A DNA stretch of 64,000 nt, taken from contig CANKXO010000005.1 of assembly GCA_947487765.1 (NCBI GenBank), positions 186,001-250,000 of the forward strand, in the 5' to 3' direction. Below, one piece after another: positions 20,454 through 29,923 of the stretch (within the stretch, counting starts at the first letter, position 1; every line of letters starts with the position of its first letter). The stretch is from an uncultured Pseudomonadales bacterium. GTDB lineage: Bacteria; Pseudomonadota; Gammaproteobacteria; Pseudomonadales; Cellvibrionaceae. The notes beneath the pieces are model-generated. The model ran no database searches. It was not told where the DNA came from and saw nothing but the letters and a program-made list of their open reading frames with translations. Made by a program: the position numbers and the translations under genes.

Positions 20454-20494
20454 TTTTCATCATTCTTTTTACGTTAAAAATACAAGCACTTTTC

Positions 20495-20520
20495 GATGAT
20501 GTTAGAAGTTAACAATCATC
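20495..20520. promoter_or_regulatory. Inverted repeat upstream of dddD, candidate DddR site
   Basis: GATGATGTTA (20495-20504) faces TAACAATCATC (20510-20520) across 5 nt, perfect but for one extra base in the right arm. It contains a T-N11-A pattern (T502...A514) as in LysR-type boxes. It lies about 42 bp upstream of the dddD start in the divergent control region. Confidence 0.45.
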
Positions 20521-20547
20521 TGATCCAGCAATAAAAAATGGCCCTTA

Positions 20548-20615
20548 GGTATAATTTTTTTTATGGGTATAATCTCTATCTATATGAACCGTTGAAGGTA
20601 TGTCGCTGGTATAAA
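20548..20615 (+). repeat. Three direct copies of GGTATAA in the dddD/dddB control region
   Basis: GGTATAAT at 20548-20555 and 20566-20573 and GGTATAAA at 20608-20615. The first two are 18 bp apart and the third is 42 bp further on. They may be -10-like boxes of overlapping promoters for the plus-strand dddB transcript, or regulator half-sites; sequence alone does not decide. Confidence 0.35.
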
Positions 20616-20664
20616 TTTTTTGGGGTCTCAGGGTGATTTTTTATTGCTTTCAACTTCTCTAAGC

Positions 20665-20683
20665 TTCGTTAACAATAAACGAA
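20665..20683. promoter_or_regulatory. Inverted repeat upstream of dddB, second candidate DddR site
   Basis: TTCGTT (20665-20670) and AACGAA (20678-20683) across 7 nt, with a T-N11-A spacing as in LysR-family boxes, 41 bp upstream of the dddB start codon. Confidence 0.35.
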
Positions 20684-20724
20684 TTAATACATTCTGCTAT
20701 TCACTCACTGTCTATGAGGTTCTT

Positions 20725-21882
20725 ATGTCGACACAGATTATTCTTCCGCGCACGATGCAGATTGGTCACAATGCAAGTCAGGAAGTATCGAAAGTATTGA
20801 ATAGCTTGGGTTGCAACCGTCCCTTAATTATTACTGACAAAATGATGGTCAAACTGGGTTATGTCGATAAAGTGAAAGAGAGTTTGTCTGAAAGCCACTT
20901 ATCGGCTGACGTCTTTGATGATACTGTACCCGAGCCAACGGTTGCTTCCATACAAGCAGGTGTTAAAAAAGCGAGAGAAGGTGATTATGACAGTATTATT
21001 GCTTTAGGTGGTGGTAGCCCGATTGATAGTGCCAAGGCCATTAGTATTTTGAGTAGGCACGGTGGGGAGATGCGGGATTATAAATTCCCTAGAATCGTCA
21101 ATGAGTCAGGTTTACCAATTATTGCCATTCCAACCACCGCCGGTACTGGTTCAGAAGTGACGCGCTTTACGATTATTACTGATGAAGTGACTAGCGAAAA
21201 AATGCTCTGTGTAGGTATGGGGTTTATGCCAATAGCCGCTCTTGTTGATTATTCGTTAACCTTAAGCCTGCCTCAACGAACAACGGCTGATACGGGAATT
21301 GATGCGTTAACACATGCCATTGAATCCTACGTCAGTAAGAAAGCCAGCCCCTATAGTGACAGTCAGGCATTATCAGCAATGCGACTTTTTGGTCCTAATT
21401 TACGTAGGGCCTATGATGATGGCAGTGATCAGCAAGCACGGGAGGCGATGATGTTAGGGGCTACGCTGGCTGGTATTGCATTCTCTAATGCTTCGGTGGC
21501 ATTAGTTCATGGTATGAGCCGCCCTATTGGTGCAGCTTTTCATGTGCCCCATGGTTTATCGAATGCGATGTTATTGCCATCTGTTACAAAATTCTCTATT
21601 CCTGCTGCTATTGGCCGTTATGCCGATTGTGCTCGTGCTATGGGGGCGGCGAGTTATCAAGATAACGATGAAGTTGCGAATGATAAATTATTGGATGAGC
21701 TAGAAGCGTTAAATCATGATTTAAATGTACCAACAGCACAAGAATTTGGCATCAATAAACAAGAATTTTTCGATCTCATGCCAACAATGGCTGAACAGGC
21801 GTTGGCGTCAGGTTCTCCTGGCAATAACCCTCGTGTACCAACGATTGATGAAATGGTCGAGATATACGCTCAGTTATGGTAA
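20725..21882 (+). CDS. dddB: Iron-containing alcohol dehydrogenase DddB (3-hydroxypropionate to malonate semialdehyde)
   Basis: Group III Fe-ADH, 385 residues. NAD-binding GGGSPID is at 95-101. The four metal ligands are D193, H197, H262 and H276. In DMSP cleavers DddB oxidises 3-hydroxypropionate made by DddD to malonate semialdehyde. The ATG at 20725 is chosen because GAGGT sits 5 nt ahead; an earlier in-frame alternative start at 20620 would add 35 residues of non-homologous sequence across the control region. It is the first gene of the plus-strand ddd operon. A generic Fe-ADH role would be the fallback if the cluster reading were wrong. Confidence 0.9.
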   Translation: MSTQIILPRTMQIGHNASQEVSKVLNSLGCNRPLIITDKMMVKLGYVDKVKESLSESHLSADVFDDTVPEPTVASIQAGVKKAREGDYDSIIALGGGSPIDSAKAISILSRHGGEMRDYKFPRIVNESGLPIIAIPTTAGTGSEVTRFTIITDEVTSEKMLCVGMGFMPIAALVDYSLTLSLPQRTTADTGIDALTHAIESYVSKKASPYSDSQALSAMRLFGPNLRRAYDDGSDQQAREAMMLGATLAGIAFSNASVALVHGMSRPIGAAFHVPHGLSNAMLLPSVTKFSIPAAIGRYADCARAMGAASYQDNDEVANDKLLDELEALNHDLNVPTAQEFGINKQEFFDLMPTMAEQALASGSPGNNPRVPTIDEMVEIYAQLW

Positions 21883-21929
21883 AACACTTAATCATCCACA
21901 ATAGAAAAAGCAGATAAAAGAATTTTCAG

Positions 21930-21949
21930 TTAGTCCACCCTTGGGCTAA
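21930..21949 (+). other. Small hairpin between dddB and dddC
   Basis: Seven-pair stem (TTAGTCC with GGGCTAA, one G-U pair) and 6-nt loop in the 122-bp dddB-dddC gap. No T-run follows, so it is more likely an mRNA-stability or processing element than a terminator. Confidence 0.3.
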
Positions 21950-22004
21950 GTCTCTCTACCCGTTTGTACAGATGCAACTGTGCGTTAAAAATAAAGAGGT
22001 AAGC

Positions 22005-23501
22005 ATGAACGTAATTGGTCACTTTATTAATGGCAGTATTCGTCAGGATGAAGAACGTATTCAGGATGTCTACAACCCGGCCACAGGTGCTGCTACGAAG
22101 AAAGTCGCTTTAGCATCCGTTAAAACGGTGAATGAAGCTATTGCTGCTGCTCAAGCGGCTTTTCCTGAATGGCGCAATACTCCACCTATTAAGCGTGCTC
22201 GCGTTATGTTTCGTTTTAAGGAGTTGTTGGAAAAGAATGCCGATGCTATCTGTGAAGCGATTGGCGATGAGCATGGAAAAATCTGTCACGATGCTGCAGG
22301 GGAATTGCAACGTGGTATAGAGAATGTCGAGTATGCTTGTGGTATCCCTGAATTGTTAAAAGGTGAGCACAATAAAAATGTGGGGCCTAATATCGATTCG
22401 TGGAGCGAGTTTCAGCCTTTAGGGGTTGTAGCTGGAATTACTCCCTTCAATTTTCCCGCCATGGTGCCTTTGTGGATGTTTCCTATGGCCATTGCCTGTG
22501 GCAATACATTTGTATTGAAGCCTTCAGAAAGAGACCCCAGTGCAGGATTATTGCTGGCACAATTATTAAAAGAAGCCGGTTTACCAGATGGCGTCATGAA
22601 TGTTGTTAACGGTGATAAAGAAGCTGTCGATGTATTGCTCAGTCATGCTGATGTTAAAGGGGTAAGCTTTGTTGGTTCAACAGCGATTGCTGAATATATT
22701 TATAGCACCGCAACTGCAAATGGTAAGCGTTGCCAGGCCTTAGGAGGCGCAAAAAACCACGCGATTGTGATGCCTGATGCGGATATCGATAATGCGGTTA
22801 ATCAACTAATGGGAGCCGCTTTTGGCTCTTCAGGTGAGCGCTGTATGGCGCTTTCGGTGGTTCTGGCTGTAGGTGATGCAGCAGCAGATGCGTTGATTGC
22901 TAAAGCAAGCGAGGCGATGAAATCATTGGAAATGGGAGTCTGTACTGATAAAAATAATGATTTTGGTCCTGTGATTACACGGCAGCATCAACAGAAAGTG
23001 GTGGGCTATATCACTAGTGCAGAAGAGGATGGCGCTACTATTGTTGTGGATGGCCGTAAGATCCAAGTTGAAGGTTATGAGAACGGTTTCTTTGTGGGTG
23101 CAACGCTGATCGACAATGTAAAAAGCACCATGACCAGCTACAAGGAAGAAATCTTTGGCCCTGTATTGCAGGTGATGCGTGTGAATAGCATGGAAGAGGC
23201 GATGCAATTGATCAATGATCATGAGTACGGCAATGGCACCTGTATCTTTACTCGTGATGGTGAAGCCGCGCGTTATTTTTCAGATAATATTCAAGTGGGC
23301 ATGGTTGGCATTAACATCCCTTTGCCGGTACCAGTGGCTTACCATAGTTTTGGCGGCTGGAAGCGCTCTTTATTCGGTGATTTGCATGCTTATGGTCCGG
23401 ATGCTGTGCGTTTTTATACAAAACGTAAAACAATCACTCAGCGTTGGCCATCAGCCGATGTGCGTGAAGGAACAACATTTTCAATGCCGACAATGGAGTG
23501 A
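22005..23501 (+). CDS. dddC: CoA-acylating (methyl)malonate-semialdehyde dehydrogenase DddC
   Basis: MmsA-type aldehyde dehydrogenase, 498 residues, expected to convert malonate semialdehyde to acetyl-CoA and CO2 with NAD and CoA. The Rossmann and active-site motifs are clear: GITPFNFPAMVPLWMFP, FVGSTAIAEYI, QALGGAKNHAIVMPDAD and catalytic C280 in GSSGERCMALS. The AGGT-supported ATG at 22005 is used rather than 21972. On its own it would be called mmsA (valine/inositol catabolism); its place between dddB and a LysR gene, divergent from dddD, supports the DMSP role. Confidence 0.88.
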   Translation: MNVIGHFINGSIRQDEERIQDVYNPATGAATKKVALASVKTVNEAIAAAQAAFPEWRNTPPIKRARVMFRFKELLEKNADAICEAIGDEHGKICHDAAGELQRGIENVEYACGIPELLKGEHNKNVGPNIDSWSEFQPLGVVAGITPFNFPAMVPLWMFPMAIACGNTFVLKPSERDPSAGLLLAQLLKEAGLPDGVMNVVNGDKEAVDVLLSHADVKGVSFVGSTAIAEYIYSTATANGKRCQALGGAKNHAIVMPDADIDNAVNQLMGAAFGSSGERCMALSVVLAVGDAAADALIAKASEAMKSLEMGVCTDKNNDFGPVITRQHQQKVVGYITSAEEDGATIVVDGRKIQVEGYENGFFVGATLIDNVKSTMTSYKEEIFGPVLQVMRVNSMEEAMQLINDHEYGNGTCIFTRDGEAARYFSDNIQVGMVGINIPLPVPVAYHSFGGWKRSLFGDLHAYGPDAVRFYTKRKTITQRWPSADVREGTTFSMPTME

Positions 23502-23554
23502 TGTTTTTCATTAGCTGAGTAAGCGTAGTTAACTTCTCTAGCAACGTTCTTTAG

Positions 23555-23592
23555 ATAGATGTTTTCTCTTTTTAAAAAGGGAAAACATCTAT
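23555..23592 (+). terminator. Terminator after dddC
   Basis: Two 19-nt arms with no loop bases (23555-23573 and 23574-23592), complementary throughout with one G-U pair, followed by the T-rich TTGTTATTT. It ends the dddBC transcript and so partly separates dddR from it. Confidence 0.75.
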
Positions 23593-23650
23593 TTGTTATT
23601 TCTCATCTTCTAACTTTATACTCTTTACTTCCTTACAAAATATTATCAAG

Positions 23651-24553
23651 GTGGCTATATTGAAACGAAGGCTTCCCCCTTTAAAGTGGCTGCTTTCCTT
23701 TGAAATGTCAGCAAGGCATTTGAGTTTTACCCGAGCAGCTGTCGAACTTAGTTTAACGCAAGCGGCTATCAGCCAGCAGGTTAAAGCGTTAGAGTCTCAT
23801 TTGGGTGTAGTATTATTTAAACGTTTGCCGAATGGTCTAGAATTAACCGAGGCTGCCCAAGCTTACCTGCCTGTCGTAAGAGATTCGATTAAGCGACTTG
23901 AAGTTGCTACCGATGAGATTTTTGGTCATGGTGATAATCCTCCATTGAAAATTCGAGTTAATCTTGTATTTTTTACTAAATGGCTAGCACCTAGGTTGCA
24001 TCGTTTTCGAGAGACTTATCCAGAGGTCAGCTTGTCTTTTAGTAGCAATATTTGGGTTGACGACAAAATCGAAGAAGTGGATATGGATATTCGTTATGGG
24101 CATGGCAATTGGCCTGGTTTTAAATCAGATCGACTCACATGGGATGCATTAATTCCAGTTTGTAGCCCGTGTTTGTTAGATCCTGATGACGAGCCTTTGA
24201 ATATGCTAACAGTATTTAAAACACATACTTTATTGCATGTCATGGGATACGAAGAGGGGTGGGGGCATTGGTTCAATAAAGTCGGTTTAAACAATATTCA
24301 CCTTGTACAAAGTATTCAGTTCGATACTTTGATTTCAGCACTGGAAATGGCAGAACAAGGTCATGGTTTTGCATTAGGGCGGACGTCGTTAGTGGAGAAC
24401 TCAATTGCCTCAGGAAAGTTAATTGCTCCCTTTGAACAACAAGTTATTACAGACGAAGCATTTCATCTTACGGTCCCACTTGAACATTATCATCCAAGCA
24501 TGGAGTGTTTTAGTTCGTGGTTAATTGGTGAGGTTGAAGTAAGGAATAAATGA
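23651..24553 (+). CDS. dddR: LysR-family regulator, probable DddR
   Basis: LysR-type transcriptional regulator of 300 residues. The N-terminal winged HTH is canonical (LSFTRAAVELSLTQAAISQQVKALE), followed by a GcvA-like effector-binding domain. In Marinomonas the ddd genes are activated by a LysR protein, DddR, in response to DMSP. The same place after dddC makes this the probable orthologue. The start could be GTG 23651 or TTG 23660, the latter with AAGG about 8 nt ahead. It is separated from dddC by a strong terminator hairpin, so it may have its own promoter. Confidence 0.82.
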   Translation: MAILKRRLPPLKWLLSFEMSARHLSFTRAAVELSLTQAAISQQVKALESHLGVVLFKRLPNGLELTEAAQAYLPVVRDSIKRLEVATDEIFGHGDNPPLKIRVNLVFFTKWLAPRLHRFRETYPEVSLSFSSNIWVDDKIEEVDMDIRYGHGNWPGFKSDRLTWDALIPVCSPCLLDPDDEPLNMLTVFKTHTLLHVMGYEEGWGHWFNKVGLNNIHLVQSIQFDTLISALEMAEQGHGFALGRTSLVENSIASGKLIAPFEQQVITDEAFHLTVPLEHYHPSMECFSSWLIGEVEVRNK

Positions 24554-24941
24554 CGCTGTTGATAAACACAGAGAAGCTATAGTAGTCACTTGTTATACTT
24601 TGTTCGATATTATTTAAAATTTATCCTTTTTAGTTCATGTTTTTTCGGTAGGCATAGAGAAAATGTGTGAGTTTCTGTGAAGAAATTAATTGGATAAATT
24701 TATTCTGATATGGCGTTTTTTTGTTTTCTAAACATCAGATAGTTTCAAAAAACTACTTTCTTTTCTACTCTCCAACCCCTAATAAATTTGCAATAAGAAT
24801 TTGAGTTCGGGAACAAACCGAGAAGGTCATAGACTAATATACACTTGTTGAGACTCTAAGGTTGAATCGGCAGCGCTAATTGAGTGGCTGTTACTTCTTT
24901 TGTCGAGAGATCAATGTGCTTAATGTTGAGAGGAAAAGGCG
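24554..24941. other. Intergenic region without recognised gene
   Basis: This 388-bp AT-rich spacer between the LysR gene and the hydrolase/OsmC gene has stop codons in all frames at short distance. I found no terminator-like hairpin, tRNA or convincing paired promoter boxes. A ribosome site (GAGAGGAAAAGG) precedes the downstream gene. Confidence 0.5.
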
Positions 24942-26159
24942 ATGTCGCGTATAAAGTTAGAGTTTCTTGGTTCGGATGATTTAAAAATAGCGGCTTTGTT
25001 AGATATGCCTGATGAAGCACCTGCGGCGTTTGTACTTTTTGCTCATTGTTTTACCTGTGGCAAGGATATCATGGCGGCATCGCGTATCTCGCGCGCTTTA
25101 ATGGAAAAAGGCTTTGCTGTACTTCGGTTTGACTTTACGGGGCTAGGGAGTAGTGAGGGTGATTTTGCTAATTCTAATTTCTCCAGTAATGTCCAGGACT
25201 TGGTTGCAGCAGCAGACTATCTTCGGGAGCATTATATGGCACCCTCCATTTTGATTGGCCATAGTTTGGGTGGTGCAGCGGTGTTGGCCGGAGCAGGTGC
25301 GATACCCGAAGTGAAGGGTGTGGTAACCATTGGCGCGCCTTCTGATCCATTGCACGTGGCAAAGCAGTTTTCCTGTGATATTGGCATTATCGAGGTTGAA
25401 GGGAAAGCTGAAGTGAAGCTTGCGGGCAGAGAATTTACAATTAAAAAGCAGTTTTTAGATGACTTAAAAACTCATCAATTGAATGAAAAAATAGCATCGT
25501 TAAAAAAAGCTCTGTTGATTTTTCACTCGCCGATTGATCAAACGGTTTCTATTAAAGAAGCGGAAAAAATATATTTAAATGCTAAGCACCCCAAAAGTTT
25601 TGTGAGTCTCGATAATGCAGATCACTTGCTGAGCAAAATAGAAGATGCAGAATACGTTGCCACAACAATTACAGCTTGGGCAAGTCGTTATATTACGGTA
25701 CCTTTGCAAGCTAATGTTTCGCGCCCTCCTGTTGAAAAGGGATATTTGCTGGTTGAAGAGAAAAATAAAAAGTTTACTCGTGAAATGTTTTCAGATACTC
25801 ATCAATGGTTTGCAGATGAGCCCGTGGCGTTTGGTGGCTCCGATTTAGGTCCTGACCCTTATGAACATTTATTGGCATCACTGGGTGCTTGCACATCAAT
25901 GACTATCAGAATGTATGCTAACCGAAAAAAATTACCGTTAGATGATGTTTCTGTCGAGCTTTCTCATAGTCGTCAGCATGTTGATGATTGTGAGCATTGT
26001 GAAGACAAAGATAAAACAATCGAGGTGTTAGAAAGAAAGATTTCTTTTAAAGGTAACTTATCTGCTGAGCAAAGAGAGAAGCTTTTATTGATTGCGGATA
26101 AATGTCCAGTGCATAAAACACTCCATGGAAACTTAGACATTACAACCGTCGAAGTATAG
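24942..26159 (+). CDS. Bifunctional alpha/beta hydrolase - OsmC-family fusion protein
   Basis: A 405-residue two-domain protein. Residues 1 to about 260 are an alpha/beta hydrolase with nucleophile S108 in GHSLGG and probable Asp and His in HSPIDQTV and NADHLL. Residues about 270-405 are an OsmC-type peroxiredoxin-like domain with its two cysteines in LGACTSMT and DKCPVHKTL, so hydroperoxide reduction is possible. This fusion is known from many proteobacteria, but its substrate is not. It lies downstream of the ddd genes on the same strand with a 388-bp gap, so a functional link to DMSP is possible but unproven. Confidence 0.85.
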   Translation: MSRIKLEFLGSDDLKIAALLDMPDEAPAAFVLFAHCFTCGKDIMAASRISRALMEKGFAVLRFDFTGLGSSEGDFANSNFSSNVQDLVAAADYLREHYMAPSILIGHSLGGAAVLAGAGAIPEVKGVVTIGAPSDPLHVAKQFSCDIGIIEVEGKAEVKLAGREFTIKKQFLDDLKTHQLNEKIASLKKALLIFHSPIDQTVSIKEAEKIYLNAKHPKSFVSLDNADHLLSKIEDAEYVATTITAWASRYITVPLQANVSRPPVEKGYLLVEEKNKKFTREMFSDTHQWFADEPVAFGGSDLGPDPYEHLLASLGACTSMTIRMYANRKKLPLDDVSVELSHSRQHVDDCEHCEDKDKTIEVLERKISFKGNLSAEQREKLLLIADKCPVHKTLHGNLDITTVEV

Positions 26160-26214
26160 CGGCATATAAAATTTAAATTTATTTAGTTTTAATAGATAGT
26201 TTTATGTGGCGTAG

Positions 26215-26538
26215 CTAAATTCCAGAGGATTGGCACTGCCAGCCTCTATCTCTAAGTCGAGATGCCATTCTAACCGCTTTATTTTTGCAGGCCTCGACAT
26301 TGCGCTTTGCTTCTAATAATTGCATTACTTCTGTTGAGTTCTTTTGAAATGTCACTTGGCAAGGCAAGCCTTGAGGCTTGTCGCTATAAATAATATTAAT
26401 AGTGCGTATTTCGCTATGATTTTTACAATAATACCCGGCGAGAGTCATATTAGCATCATGGTTATCTGATATGACTGCTTGTGAATGGGGTACTAAAAAA
26501 ATAGCAAGTAAGCAGATAAATTGTAAAAAATAGAACAT
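26215..26538 (-). CDS. Small secreted protein of unknown function
   Basis: A 107-residue protein with a clear N-terminal signal peptide (FYFLQFICLLAIFLVPHSQA, cleavage near residue 20). The mature part of about 85 residues has four cysteines (CKN, CQV, CKN, CQS), suggesting two disulfides. No family is recognised with confidence. It converges on the hydrolase/OsmC gene. A perfect CRP/Vfr-type palindrome lies about 50 bp upstream of its ATG and an 11-bp palindrome (GTACGACGTAC, 26539-26549) abuts the start, so its expression may be cAMP-controlled. Confidence 0.7.
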   Translation of the reverse strand: MFYFLQFICLLAIFLVPHSQAVISDNHDANMTLAGYYCKNHSEIRTINIIYSDKPQGLPCQVTFQKNSTEVMQLLEAKRNVEACKNKAVRMASRLRDRGWQCQSSGI

Positions 26539-26588
26539 GTACGACGTACCTCAAGCCAATAACTGCCTTGGCCAACGAAAAATGCATA

Positions 26589-26604
26589 TGTGACATGAGT
26601 CACA
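26589..26604 (-). promoter_or_regulatory. Consensus CRP/Vfr-type binding site
   Basis: TGTGA-N6-TCACA, matching the CRP consensus half-sites perfectly on both arms. It lies about 50 bp upstream of the minus-strand small secreted protein gene. I could not identify clear -10/-35 boxes to tell activation from repression. The rest of the 231-bp gap to xseA shows no gene. Confidence 0.6.
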
Positions 26605-26769
26605 CTTATTCTGTATTGACTATAGCGCCCAAAATGCAGAGAGGAAGGATGATTTTGTTATGGAAGATGGTTGAAATAAACGCCTAAGTTTTAAGCAAGA
26701 AGGCACGGGTGTTTCACGAGAGTTTCACAGCGCGCTTATCTCTGTTAATGATTAATTGATCTTTTGATT

Positions 26770-28110
26770 TTATTCATCTGATATTTTAGTGATAGTACTG
26801 GTGAAGCTCCCTTTAGCCAGCCTTGTTGATACGCTATCCCCTGTTTTTAACCCTTTGCTATTTCTAATAATTGATCCGCTTTCATTACTTACAATACTGT
26901 AGCCTCGGCCAAGTATCTCTAAAGGGCTAACCGCTTGTAACAACTGGGCTGAAGCGGCAAGCCGCTGAGCTTTATTACTTATATTGTGCTCAATGGCTTG
27001 TTGATATCGCCGATGCAGTTGCACTAGCTTTTCGCTTAGATTTCTAAGCGTAGTACGTGGGTGCTGATGATGGTGGCGTTGATGTTGTAAATCGAGTTGT
27101 TGCTGTTTTCTTGATATCTGGGTCATGATTGAGCGAATAAACCTAGATTCAAGCTGTTGTAACTGCTGTTGCTGCTGACTAATACGTTCGCCAGGGTGAC
27201 GTAGACGCTTTTGTAAAAATGATAGTTGCTGCTGTTTTTGTTGGACGACAGCTTGCTGTCGCCGGATTAACTGCTGTTGCCATACATCGAGCGCTTGTTC
27301 CCATTCTTCTAAGTCTGGTGTGGCTATTTCAGCACTGGCTGAAGGGGTGGGGGCTCGCATATCAGCGACAAGGTCACAAATGGTGAAATCAACTTCATGG
27401 CCGACAGCGCTGATAACAGGTATCTTACTTGCGGCTATCGTTCTTGCCAGTTCTTCGTTATTAAAGGCCCATAGATCTTCAATTGATCCGCCCCCACGAC
27501 CAATGATAATGATATCGAATTGCTTAAAGTGTTGTGCTTTGTTCAGCGCGGCCGCCATTTCTGGTGCGGCCTTTTCACCTTGTACTGCAACGGGTATAAC
27601 TGTTACCGGTGCAATTGGGTAGCGCCGTTGTAGTACAGTTAGAATATCGCGAATGGCAGCACCTGTGGGTGAAGTGATAATTCCAATATGCTTCGGGAAC
27701 AAAGGAAGTTCTTGTTTGTTAGCATCATCAAATAATCCCTCTTGGTGAAGCTTCAGTTTAAGTGCTTCGTAAGCTTGTTGCAGTGCGCCAGCTCCTGATT
27801 CTTCCATGTGCTCAACGATTAGCTGATAATCCCCTCTGCCTTCATACAGGCTTACTCTTGCTCTGATAAGCACCTGCTTGCCTGCTTCTGGTCTCCAGCG
27901 AAGGCGTTGGTTTGCATTTTTAAACATGGCGCACTTGACTTGGGCACGATCATCTTTAAGCGAAAAATACCAGTGTCCAGAGCCAGGTTGAGCCAGATTG
28001 GAAAGTTCTCCAGATACCCAAATAAGCGGTAAGTGTGTTTCAAGTAGTTGTTTTGCTCGCCGGTTGAGTTGGCTGACAGAAAAGATGGTTTTTTCGGTAG
28101 GGATAATCAT
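26770..28110 (-). CDS. xseA: Exodeoxyribonuclease VII large subunit
   Basis: Large subunit of the single-strand-specific exonuclease VII. It has 446 residues with an N-terminal OB fold (FSVSQLNRRAKQLLETHLPLIWVSGELSNL), a catalytic domain with the conserved GIITSPTGAAIRDIL, GRGGGSIEDLWAFN and SAVGHEVDFTICDLVAD motifs, and a Q/H-rich coiled-coil C-terminal half. Divergent from guaB, as in E. coli. In many gammaproteobacteria xseA lies close to der; here an accessory block separates them. Confidence 0.97.
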   Translation of the reverse strand: MIIPTEKTIFSVSQLNRRAKQLLETHLPLIWVSGELSNLAQPGSGHWYFSLKDDRAQVKCAMFKNANQRLRWRPEAGKQVLIRARVSLYEGRGDYQLIVEHMEESGAGALQQAYEALKLKLHQEGLFDDANKQELPLFPKHIGIITSPTGAAIRDILTVLQRRYPIAPVTVIPVAVQGEKAAPEMAAALNKAQHFKQFDIIIIGRGGGSIEDLWAFNNEELARTIAASKIPVISAVGHEVDFTICDLVADMRAPTPSASAEIATPDLEEWEQALDVWQQQLIRRQQAVVQQKQQQLSFLQKRLRHPGERISQQQQQLQQLESRFIRSIMTQISRKQQQLDLQHQRHHHQHPRTTLRNLSEKLVQLHRRYQQAIEHNISNKAQRLAASAQLLQAVSPLEILGRGYSIVSNESGSIIRNSKGLKTGDSVSTRLAKGSFTSTITKISDE

Positions 28111-28157
28111 CCCATCATTCTAAAGGGGTTCTGCGTTGGTGAAAACCAATGATTACA

Positions 28158-28186
28158 TTTACCTATATGCTGTTAAAGTTTATAAT
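28158..28186 (+). promoter_or_regulatory. Promoter of guaB
   Basis: TTTACC, a 17-nt spacer and a perfect TATAAT, giving a leader of about 150 nt before the guaB ATG. A short palindrome CAGGT-AA-ACCTG at 28313-28324 lies in that leader near the start codon and could be a control element. Confidence 0.6.
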
Positions 28187-28303
28187 TACCGGTTTACCTC
28201 AATCTTGGTTGCATATGTTTTTTAATTCGTGTTCTTTTTGGCTATAGCTGCTAGATCATGGAACGTTGAGTTAATAAGCAAATAACCATTTATTTAAGGG
28301 TAA

Positions 28304-29812
<1,509 letters not shown>

Positions 29813-29839
29813 ATCATTATTATTATCATTACTTTGTGT

Positions 29840-29880
29840 AGCGGGGCTTGTTTTTAAATGAGCTCCGCTTTTACTTTTTT
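29840..29880 (+). terminator. Terminator/attenuator between guaB and guaA
   Basis: Nine-pair stem (29840-29848 with 29861-29869, one G-U pair), 12-nt loop and a downstream T-rich tract. It would reduce guaA expression relative to guaB or end a guaB-only transcript. Confidence 0.7.
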
Positions 29881-29923
29881 AAAGCATCACTTTAACTAAC
29901 GCGCTTTATTGAGAGAATTTTTC

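Noticed and set aside
24554-24941. Possible small RNA gene in the gap after dddR
   Set aside because: No paired promoter and terminator hairpin could be found, so nothing supports it from sequence alone.
26703-26719. Sigma-54-like sequence (AGGCACG-N4-TTTCA)
   Set aside because: It points towards the 3' end of xseA on the opposite strand, has a mismatch in the essential GC/TGC part, and no gene lies downstream in that direction.
27000-27300. CAA/CAG-rich repeat-like stretch in the xseA coding region
   Set aside because: It encodes the Gln/His-rich coiled coil typical of the XseA C-terminal half and is not a separate repeat element.
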